From Anseranas semipalmata (lineage: Eukaryota > Chordata > Aves > Anseriformes > Anseranatidae): DNA of 64,000 nt. Every line of letters starts with the position of its first letter. Position 1 is the first letter of the stretch. The stretch covers positions 678,637 to 742,636 of the forward strand of contig VXAA01006093.1 in NCBI GenBank assembly GCA_013399115.1, given 5' to 3'. Both the position numbers and the translations under genes were made by a program. Below the pieces are notes generated by a model that made no database searches, had not been told where the DNA came from, and saw only the letters and a program-made list of their open reading frames with translations. Below are positions 53,213-64,000 of the stretch, one piece after another.

Positions 53213-56200
53213 CCCCCCTCTTTTATAAGCGTAGAAGTAGGATGGTAGCCAAAACCCTGACTCACAAAGATATATCAGGGAGAGCTCTGATTGTATAAGA
53301 ACGTCTGTGAAGTTCACCTCCTACACTCAAAGGGCCAGCATGAGGAGGGACAGAAAGCAGTAGGAGTAACAGGCCCCCCAACCCCTTATTTTTGTGAGCA
53401 GAGGATCCTCCAGAGGAGCCACATGACATATACCAACATGCTTCAACTTCAAATTGTTGTGATAGCTGGCATGCACCCACAGCCACAGAAACAATTCTGT
53501 CTTCATCCTGCTTTAATTCCAGATGGATAAATCAGGGTCAGCAAGAAATGAAGCAGCAGACAATGACTGGTAAATGACCCAAATAAACTAGGCCAACAAC
53601 AAGATTTTTAAACAGGGAGATGTTAGAGCCACAAAACTTGCTGGAGGCATGGAGAAGTTGTTGAGCGAGTTAATTGTCAGCATCCCTCAAGTTATTATAG
53701 ACAATTCTAAAGTTAAGGTTGAGCAATTCAACCTCTCTCATGTATGAGAAACACTGCACTTACTCAAGAAAATTACAGCACTTATTCTGAGTACAGAATT
53801 CAATTTCCAAGGATTAATAAATAAACACCTTAATTAATGTATGACTTTAAAATAATTAAGTCCTTTAAGAGATTTAACATCTTTTTCAGTCTTATTTGTC
53901 CTGAATGATCTTCAGAATAATAATTATGCAAGCATTTCATATTTGCAATTTTCTATACCAGTCAGTCAAAAGAGTGGTTATAATTAAATTAAATTATTAA
54001 TGATTTCTGCCTCTAATTGTTATGACTAGATAGACTGTGGTCTGACTCATTTAACTCTTCACAGGAGAAACTCATCAGCATTATGGTTTGTGGGGAAATT
54101 TCCATTTGTAGACTACATGCATCTGAAATAATTTAAATCTGAACCATACGGTTTCAATTCTCTAGAAATATTGCATGGTAGTAGCTTTTGGTTATAAAAC
54201 AAGAAATCTCCATGGAAAAGAAATTTGCTAAAAGGAATTTAAAGTTCCTAATGTATATCAGTAGTATATAAAAAAACTAGGTTAATTTTGTCCAGCCTGT
54301 GCAAAATTGGGGTCGAAATATCACCATTAGGAATCCTGCACGTCTCTCAGACAAACTTTACGAGTGGCAAATTCCCATACCTCTGGGAAGGTACTTATGG
54401 TGTAAGTGAAAGAACAATTAGAGCCACCTGCCTAGCCACTGAAAAAGCTTCTGAGGCAGTTATACATGGCTCATTCCTTTGACATAGAATTTGAATTCCT
54501 GTCACACTTGGAAAATTGTAGGTTCCATTTAAAACCAATAGGAAATACGGCAAATACTGGTAATGCTTCAGATTAGAAGACGTATTCTGAAAACACAGGC
54601 TGCTTGCTCAAAACAGAAAGCAGGGAAGCAATAAAAAGCAAGTTGATCTCCAATATTCTCCCCAGTTCATTTGTGTGTCTGTACTTATCTCCACACAAAC
54701 ACAAATTATATATCTATATACTTATATGTGCACACAGAGAGAGAGAGTTTAGATCTGTACAAGCCCTAAGTGCCAGTGAAAGGAAAAAACCTCTCTGCTT
54801 TGCAGTCTTTTTTCTGGCCAGCTTCATCCTCTTGTGAGTGATTAAGAGGGAGGCTCTTTCCAGAAAGGACTCACTTCAGGAGCAGACCATCTGGGTGCTG
54901 CCTCAGAACTGCACAGAGGAAAGTGTGAGAGAGAAAATAAAACCCAAGAAATAGCAGGAAGCTGTAGGGGCAACACAGAAGTGGAAAAGGAAGAACTCAG
55001 GCAAATTAAAAAAAAAAAAAAACACTTCCTGGTTGATTTGCACAACACTGGTGTTATGGGGAGTGTCAGCAGAGGACATTCCTAAGTCAGCTGTGGCACG
55101 CGTTTCAGTATTCATAAACAATCAGTAACTAGGAAAATAAAATAATTCCAATGAGAAACAGCAGAAACCATTTCAATCACTTTGCCACAGGTCTGTATTT
55201 AGAACAGCCCTTCCCATATGTGGATGTTTCATAGCAAATTATACATAAAACCAAGCAGAGCTATGTGCTGCACAGCAGAAGCACTATCAGAAAGGAAGAA
55301 TAAAGAGGACATTGTGGATGGATGCCTAGAACTGAAGTTACACAACATGCCTGAGAAAGGACATTGGTGATCATCTCACAGCACCCAGCATGCTGCATCA
55401 GGCAGGAGAACTGGAGAAGGTGTGCGGACTTCAGCTTAACTATCTCCCTAGATAAATCCACATCTAGGAGGAAAGAGAAAAAGACAAAGAACATTTCAGA
55501 TCACAGCTGTGACACCACCCTGAGAGCACAAGACCTGGGGCTGTCAGGTAAGCTGAGGTCAGCATTAAACCAGTGCTGCCTGCCTTTCCAGAAGGGCATG
55601 AAAAAGTGGAATAAAAACAGTGTGACTGACTGCACAAACCAAAGTCAAACAATGAAAAATAGGAGTATGTGAGAAGAAGCACCGGGCATGAGGCTGGAGA
55701 GAAAAAAAAAAAAAANCCCACCACATCCCAGGAACAGTTTCATCCTGTTTATTGCTGTTTGAGGTGCATACAGGTACAGGGGTACTAGTGCTGGGACAAT
55801 ATACAAGCAGTAGGTGCAAAAATCGGGGCTACCTCTACCCAGAAAATGGTAGTTTATGTCTCTGCACTATGTTGGGGTCCTAACACATCATTGCATTACT
55901 TTTGTTCCTGACAGACTAATGGCTCAGTCATTTTACATCAAGATGAAGTAAACACAACAAATAAGGAAGATGAAACACTAGATTCAGAAGCTAGAATTCA
56001 GTTTTAGGGAACTGTAGAGATCCTCAATTTTTCTACTACTGGAAATGTGAATTATGGAATTATTTCATATTTTGCCAGAAAGACAGAAAAATACGGGATT
56101 ATAAAGAATACATTCTAGTACAGATGACAGCCTGGGAAGTCAGCAAGGAAAGAGATTCAATTAGAAACATGAAATTCTTAATGCAGTTCAGAGTTTGGCC

Positions 56201-59200
56201 ATTAGGTACTGATAGAGAGGAGATGAAAAGGAATTTGATTTAATGCAGACTGTTACAGGACATACTGATAAAATCTTCATTAAGCAAGCACCATTGTCTT
56301 TCTAGTCAGAGGTTATTGAGTTTTTCATTTAAAGTAGCAATGAAGAATTTTCTTATATTACAGAATATAAAGTTTCTCCTTTCAAATATGTAGTTTACAA
56401 ACAACGTGGAACCATAAACATTAAAATTGCACTTAGCCTGAACGGTACCATGAAGGCCAAAGTCAAGGGTATTTGAGTGCAAGACAGTTTCCTAGGGTCT
56501 ACATGGCAGTTTGAGGCATTGTTCTTTCTATTCTACATCACCTCTACAATACCTATTTGAAAGTAGGATTTTTCTGAGGCTAAGTCTTCTGAACATCAAA
56601 TATAAAGAATACTGCCCAGAAAGCTTTACCCTGTTGTTCTTATAGCACCAGGGTCAAAAATTTGTGGTTGAACTGAAATGTATTTCTGATAGGTACCCTC
56701 TCACATTAAAAATTGAAATAATTCCTTACTGACATGGTAAGTTGAAAAGTTAATTATTTTTGCAGACTAAAGTGCAAGTCCTACTTCCAGTTTTCAGCTC
56801 CTAATCAGTGGATCTTTTCATACCTTTTTCCTGCTCCATTAAAGAATCTTCTGTCTGGTAGTTTCTGCACATATAGGTACCTGTGGACAGTGATCAAATC
56901 ACTTATTTTTTTCTTTCCACAGCTTGAACATATTGCATGCCTTTAGTTCGACACACATTTCCAATTTTCAGCTCACCTTCGAGGCTACTGTTCAAATGTT
57001 GTTCAGTCTTTGGCATTCTCTCTGAATGAGCATCGTAACAGGCAGGCTCACCTTCCCAGCCCTCTTAGCCCAGTTCAAGGCACTGCTTTACTCATCCAGG
57101 GCTTGTGGTCACACCACTGCAGCTGGCACTTGTGCTTATTTGATTATCCATCGCAACACCCTCCTCCCCTTTGTGCCCCATTTCTCCTTCATTCCCACCC
57201 ACTTTTCCTCCAGGTCCTCACAAGGAGGGATTTGTGCCAGGACATGTGACCCCATGCTACAACAGACAGCCTGCATTTAATGGGGTTTGCAGATTGTCGG
57301 TTTTCAAATTAGGTTCTGAACAGCATGGTGTGCCTTTCTGTTCACCGTGCATTCAATGGAGGGCCCATGGAAACCGATGGAAAGGTTCCTGCCTGTGATT
57401 TCAACTCTAAGTACTCTAAAGTGAAAACAGTTTGACTAAAGACTGCATAAATTAAACATTCCCTAGGATCTAGTGGTTACACAAGGAAAGAAAGCCTGTG
57501 CTGAGCTGTTCAAAATGCTGCTTTGTAGGTCTCTTTCATCATTTCACCGATTTAAATTCAAACCTCCTTATATCCTATACAAGATATTTTATTTTTTACT
57601 TTGTCTAAGTAAGTAAAAGGACTTTGCTAAAGAATTCTCATCCTACAGCTCCAGGGCCTTTGAAATCATATCCAGTATGTTTTGTCTCTATCAGCAGTTT
57701 CCTTGCATCAATCTACAATGGACTATGTAAGCCACTTATACCAGAGACTGTTCAAGCTATTCTCAACTTGATTGGCATATTCTGATCTCCCCAGTTTTGT
57801 TAGGCAAGTTGAACCTTAATCACACACTGAGAAGCTGAATGGGCTAATGAAGCAGATTGCATGATCTGTAATTGCTCCCTTACAGGTAAAGCTCTGAACC
57901 ACTGACAGCAAGAGGATTTTTTCCATTTTCCATGGTTACTTTTTGCTGTTGTTGCAGTGCTTTCTTACACAGCTCTCTGGCTCTGTTAGCTACGTACTGA
58001 AAAATAACATCTCAGTGTAATACTGTGATTCACTTTTTGTGTCAGGGAAGAAAAAAAAAAAAAGTAACTTTCTTTTTTCTCTTCAATACTACAAAAACAT
58101 TTTAATTGCAATTCCACACTAAATGGATCCTTAGTCTAGAACAGCCCACCAGTGTATCAGAGGATGCAGAAAATATTTCCACAGTACAACTGCGTACAGC
58201 TTATTTTTACCCAGGGGAAAAGCATTGTGGGTGAAGTGTAGTTACTTTCAATGTACTATAGTCCTTGACTATATGTCACGTTGCTTGCACTGTGCTGTCA
58301 GGTGGAATACAACATTGTTATAATGCTAGAATTAAGGCTTCTGTACTGAGAATGGCTGGGGGTTTGTTTAGTTCTTGCAGCACTTAAAATATTCGCCTTA
58401 CTATCCCAGAAGAGATTATCTGGTCATTTAACTCTCTCCTCCCTGCTTTTTTTCCCCCCCATGTATAACTGTAGGAAAGGCTTCAAGAGGTTTCATACAA
58501 CATATAGAGAGGAACCAGTCCTTCATGCTGACAATGCATCCTCATACTACCCTATGAAGGCACCTGGGGCTTGCCAGCCTCTGGCTGGGGCAGTGGGCAT
58601 AGGGTTAGCAATGAAGTTTGAGTTTTTGAAGGGAGGGGACCTTCCTGGTGCACATTGCAGAATGACCTCTGTAGAGTAAACAGGAACTAAAGCCCACATT
58701 TTTATCCTGAAACGCTCTCCCTGTGGGTGAAGTTAGCCAGCTGTTGGCTTCAGGAGACCATTGTGTGGTGCCCGAGACAAAACCATGTCCATCCCTCATC
58801 AGCTAAAGCTAAAGCTGACACAACTTGCAGTATGGAAGGACTGGGTATGCAGTGCCCTTCTCAGCAGCCCCTCGTATCTTCCCCTGTAGGAGGCTTTCCA
58901 GAAAAGGTTCCACTGCAGGGGAAGATGGGGTTTACAGCAGTCCGTAAGTCAGTGTGAACTATTGCAGTCCTACAACTATTCAAATACTTTGGAAAAGAGC
59001 CCCAAAGCAGGATGAGCTCAAAGGAAATTCTTTCAAGCTACTTTGTTTCTAGCACTCAGCACAGGGAATGGTGGAAGAGTGAGGTCTGCGTTATCAGAAG
59101 GTTTCAGCCTCAAAACTCTTCTGAGAAGGCTTTCTTTAAATGTTCCAAGAAAAAAAAAATGGGGAAAAAAAGATGAAAAAGCAGGCTTACAGTAAAATGA

Positions 59201-59430
59201 CTGTCTTAATTCTAGATGTACACAAAACACACATTTAAAGAATACCAAATGTGCAGCATCAATGCCAAGGTGTTAGAAAGCAGCATGCACTCAAACAGTT
59301 AAAAACAACATCAAAAGACAGAGCAAAGCTGTGAATGGAAGATCTAAAGGCAACCTTAATTCTAACATTTCCTTGATTTAGTGTGTTTGACTTTGAGCTT
59401 CACTAGTACTATTTGAAAATCAGTTGTCTT

Positions 59431-59462
<32 letters not shown>

Positions 59463-62400
59463 ATAGTTCCTGGATTTTGAAAGAGCACTTTAAAAATACA
59501 GAAATTCTATCATGTGGCACACAAACAGCTACCTAGTTAGTCAACAGCTTTGAGCATCTGTGATCCATTACACAGATTTCTGACACTTATGTTAATGGAA
59601 GAGCTGACAGCACAAATATGCTGTCATTTTCTATGAGGACCAACATTATAAGGGAGTAGGTAATTCACTACGGGGTTTTCAGATGTTTACTGACTGCAGA
59701 GGAATCACAAAGCTTGACTTACATACCCAGCCTGGAAACACTAATGGACATAATTTTTTCACCCCACTCCCCCTTTCCCATTTGGTTACAGTTTCTTCCT
59801 TACCTCCCCATTCCTCTTTTCAATTTTGTGAGCCTCTTTTGCCTTCCAGCTTCAAATCAGCCCCCAAGCCAGCTTGCTGCAGCTTCCTGCTCATGCCAGC
59901 CTCTCTCCTCCTGGTGCTGGTTAGCTTGTTCCATCCAACTCAATCCATTGCTAGAACCTCAATCTCTTCTTTTCAGTTTTCTCTAGCCCTCCCTCCTCCA
60001 AGACTCCTATCTTGGTATCTGTGAGGGGGAGGCAACTTGGAGAACGTGGCAGGGAACAAGGGAATCAAGGCTCCCTGCCTTCTATCCTAAGCCTAGCTGA
60101 GGGCAGCTGAAGTCAATCATTTATAGGGTGGGTCCTCCCGCATCCCCGTGGTTTGTAGCAGCGTGATCAGTGAGTGTAGCCCCACTCAAGGCATATGCAT
60201 CCTAAGAAGAGGGGATACTTTTCACAGCAGTATATTGAGATGTTTTTAGCAGCTAAAATAATCATTTGTACTGAACTGCTGACTTTCTAGTAAGAGCAAA
60301 AAAGTGCCCTTATCGCTCCTTATGACAGCCATCCTTCACAGAGTTTTCAAATACAGGGCCCTGAAGTCAGAACTATTCAAAAATCACCAGAAGGTGTTTC
60401 TGTAGACAAACATACTTTCCTCAAGCCTCTTTGCTGAAAATGTTGCAGCTATTTTGGCTGGACTCTTTGAAATACTCTGAGGGCAGTAACTGCTGAGGGT
60501 ATAAATCAAGCTACATGGTTAACTTTCAGTTGTGTTCTAATTAGTAGAGAACAAAGTCTTACATTGGAAAGAATCAGGGAATAAATGATTGTAACTGCTT
60601 AGAGCTCAGTAACAAGTGAGCTAACAAAAGGCAGTCCTGAGACAAGGATATGAATAATGGGTAAACCCAATCACATCTTATCGCTTTCTTTTCTCCCAAA
60701 GTTTCCCCCTAACCCCAAAATAAGCTTTACTTGTTGCCTTCCTCAGGTGTTGCTGAGTACCTGGGAAATTAATAAAGGAATAAATGAAAACACTGACCAT
60801 GCTGGACAATCTCACTTGACAGTGCGCTGCAGCTTAAGGGAACAGCTGGAGCCAAGTGACAGGCTGATGGGAACAGTCAGTCATTTTGCTGTTCAGACTG
60901 CAAGGCACCACAGAGCTTAAACAGATCAAAATGCAAAGAGACAGAAGTACCTATGGGGTATATAGACACCATGTTTACAAATAAACCACACCTCTCAGGC
61001 ATGACCAGCTGCACAACCCTAAGGCAGGATATTTGTCTGAGGTTGAACTGCTCTAGAGCTTGCAAACCGAATTTCAACCATCCTGACTTCACTAACATTT
61101 GTTTGGCTCCTGAAAATCCAGATAATATACTGGGAGGATAAGTAAATAGGGATTCATTTGCACCTTGGCAAACCTAGTAACAGGGAATAAACAGGCATGA
61201 TTTATAGAGTCATGGTAACCCATAGAATAAGTTTTCTTCTTAGCAATTCAATTGCTAATTAAAAAATGTCCAACTGGGCTTTAAACTTTCAGCAAAGCAA
61301 AAGAAAAACCAGACCAAAAGCGCCCTTCTCTGCAGAGTTAACTAAATTGGTAAGAGCTGCCCAGAGCACCAAATTACCACTGAAATTGCTTGACTGAAGC
61401 CAGTCACTCTTTAAATTGACCTGATGGATCCTGATTGATCCAGCTGCCTTCTACAGCTTCTCTATGAACTGGAGGATGCTGGTACAGGAACTCATGTTTA
61501 TGTTTTGGGAACGAAGCTGCTGAGCTGCTCATGCCTTCATAGGCCTGACACTTAAAGTCACAGGCAACAAAAGCTCAGTGAGATTACAGGTGGCTCCCAT
61601 ACAAGGAGAACCATGCTGGCCTTCCTTTCCTTGTGTTTCCATGTCAAGAAGATTCTATGTTAGAAAGGTTTCTGGCCTGATCCTGATGACAGCTTTGCTT
61701 TCAAAATAGTCAAGTGGACAAGCCTCCCATGTCAGACAGGCTTTTCATTGTGTAAAAAAAAAAAAAAGCTTGTCATCCTTTCCAGAATCTAATTTACAGA
61801 GGAAGCTACCTCCAAATCTGTGAGTCACAGTCAGCTTTGTAAGCCTTAATAATGTCTGTTCGAGAGCAAATTCATATTTCTGGGGCATCCAGGATGGTTA
61901 GGCTCATGTCCCCACACGTGATGAACCTAAAGCAGCTTTGCAACAGAGCATCCCAAAATGCTTCCTCCAACTCAGGCTTTTTTGATCATAAAATCTATTG
62001 TGCAGTTTCATTTCAACTAACCAGGCATTTTGGGTAAGCTGACTAATTTTTGCCTAGATTTGTCTGGATTTGGCAGGTATCTGTAGGTGACAGACCTGCT
62101 AGGTGGTAGTTCTGGCACAGAGCTCGAGGGAGGAGAAGCTGCACTGCTTAAGGTGACTTCCATCAGGTCCATCTGCCTGCAGCCTTTAGTTTTCAAGTTG
62201 AAGTTGCCCAGTTGCCTGTATTGTCTAACAAAGGAGGCCCTGACTCTACTTTAAGCACAGACCTTGCTTTTTGATTAGACAAGGATACCTTAGAGCCACA
62301 GTGCAGGCTCCCTCAGTGGGCTAACATCTGGATAGGTTGCCCACAGACTAACTGGCAGGCAGCTCCATGGCAAAGGAGAATGTGTTTGTGGCCACTGACC

Positions 62401-64000
62401 GCTCAGTCCTATTAGTGCAGACAACCAACAGACTTCTTGAGAACAACACATATGATCAGGCATAATGTGCAAAAATGTATGCTTTATTTTTACACCAAAA
62501 TTCTCTATATGAGGCTGGGTACAAATTCTTCTTGTAAACTGTCTCTGTGACTTAAAATGGAGTCACTTAGATGATCTGAAATTTGGTCATGAAAACAGGA
62601 ATTTCTATATGCAGAGAAGAACACTGCATACAGCATCAGAGCATATTTTTATCCTGGCAGTACTGTAATAACGACCCTTTAGATTTCTGTTGATTGCATT
62701 GTTCTCCAAAAATTATCTTTTTTTGGATGAAATTTCTCTTGCTTGATCTCAGACAAAGTGAACAGTAAAAATCTGTTCAATCATTTTTATGTCATCAATG
62801 AATCACCAAAACTAGCACTGACGTTGAAGCATGTTACATGTTTATATCCATAAGGAATTTACTAGGACAATATATCTCTTAAACTCCTGTTATTTCATTG
62901 ACTTTATTTTTAAAGAAAGAAAGAGTAGTAATGGTTCACTGACTATAATTGACCAAAAACCCACATAAAACAAAGCCAGACTCCCAAAGCATTGCAATTA
63001 TCTCATTTATCGTACGGAAAAAAAAAGTCAAAAGCACAAAAAGCATTTTGGTCAAATTTGATGTTACAAAACATTTTTATATTTATTTAATATCATGTCT
63101 TCTACTCTGTAGTTATACTGTATATTTTCTGAAAAAATAATATGCAAACAGATTATTGCATAACACATTTCTTCCAAATTAGCCCAGAAATATTCACTAA
63201 ATTGATTTTTTAACACATAAGAAAAGTGTTTTAATATTTTACGTTTAAATTCCAGAGAGTTTTATCACATAAGATATTCTGTGGAAAGCAGCACCTATTT
63301 ACTTCTTTGTAAGCCATTATGAAGATCGAACAAGCCTCTTAGACAAAATAACAGAAGTGATTAAAACACAAGCTGAATAAAGAAGCTCACTGAGTGGGTT
63401 CTTGCAGAGTGAGTATTTCACTTGGCTGTGTGTGTGGAACATTTTGCATAATGGTCTACAGACCTCCTAGGATTTTGCTAGTACAGAATATACATACACA
63501 TAGTGCTGAGACACAGAGAAGTGGTATTTCACATTATGTCTATGCTTGTTTAGGACTCACTGTCTATGTGTAACAAGTAATATGAAAAGAAAATAATTAT
63601 TAAACAAAATATTTAATTATGCAAACAAAGAAAAATATTGTATTTTAGTTTAGAGACAGTTCAAGCATATACAGCATATACATAATAAAGCTCAGGCGTT
63701 TCTTTTTTTTTTATTTCTTTTTTGTATTAGCTAAAGAAGCAGTCATGAAACTGTTGTATATTGGCTTAAAACTCAACAACCACCTAGTGCATTCTTCTTG
63801 CTCACCTTTTAAAAATACACAATCTGAGATGGATACATTGCACTGCTGGAGTTTACAATATATATTTCAAATTTACAAAAATACAGAAAAACAAGATTTC
63901 TTGCACTCAGATACTGAGCATTAACCCTTTGAGTACTAATTCCCACCTGCAACACTGCAGAACACATTCATCTGACTTACATGTTTTTATAACATTCTAA
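53213..64000. other. Intergenic, no gene recognised
   Basis: AT-rich sequence with somewhat richer patches near 57.0-57.4 and 58.5-58.9 kb. It contains a TG microsatellite near 59.45 kb, several short homopolymer runs and a single N at 55,716. A donor-like CTGTCAG|GTAAGC at about 55,549 follows a possible acceptor (CATTTCAG) 48 nt upstream, which could be a noncoding exon. No coding family was recognised. Confidence 0.6.
59435..59462. repeat. (TG)n microsatellite
   Basis: Twenty-eight nt of TG dinucleotides following a T run. Confidence 0.97.

Noticed and set aside
1..64000. CRISPR arrays, bacterial operons, retroviral genes, tRNA or rRNA
   Set aside because: The window is vertebrate nuclear DNA. 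There are no spaced direct repeats, no pol- or env-like frames, and no cloverleaf or ribosomal sequence that I could recognise.

Overview
The window looks like an avian nuclear genome: AT-rich, intron and intergenic DNA with a low density of interspersed repeats. The only recognisable transposons are two CR1 LINE fragments (about 21,981-22,095 on the plus strand and 39,492-39,918 on the minus strand). One 3' end shows the avian CR1 ATTCTATG tandem, the other the CR1 ORF2 C-terminal remnant. A turtle or crocodilian also carries CR1, but the small exons, short introns and sparse repeats fit a bird best.

Left part (1 to about 15.6 kb, minus strand): this is the 5' end of KNDC1 (very-KIND, a brain Ras guanine-nucleotide exchange factor). 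Two coding exons can be placed to the base. The exon at 9,996-10,194 encodes the first 66 residues of the N-terminal KIND domain plus one base. The exon at 6,947-7,005 encodes the next 20 residues. Phases match across the intron (1/1) and the joined reading follows human KNDC1 as I remember it. The second of these exons ends at a GC donor (AG|GCAAGT) instead of GT. Exon 1 and the promoter probably lie in a CpG island at about 14.6-15.6 kb, most of which is a 674-base assembly gap. The rest of the gene lies beyond base 1.

Right part (about 15.7-64 kb): roughly 48 kb with no recognisable gene. It holds AT-rich DNA, simple repeats, the two CR1 fragments, a second gap (53,095-53,212) beside a G-quadruplex-like run and a CA microsatellite, and several short splice-site-bounded open segments on the minus strand (23.9-26.0 kb, 30.8 kb) and plus strand (38.7 kb, 43.3 kb). 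I could not assign these to any family. They are offered as candidate unannotated exons or lncRNA parts, not as genes. In human, ADGRA1 lies directly upstream of KNDC1 in the same orientation; its long terminal coding exon is not visible here.

No tRNA, rRNA, CRISPR, retroviral gene or multi-gene system was found. The most testable observations are the GC-AG intron, a 20-nt frame-breaking microexon candidate in KNDC1 intron 3, a possible alternative KNDC1 start upstream of exon 2, and the unexplained minus-strand open segments around 24-26 kb. Exon numbering assumes a single coding exon 1 upstream.
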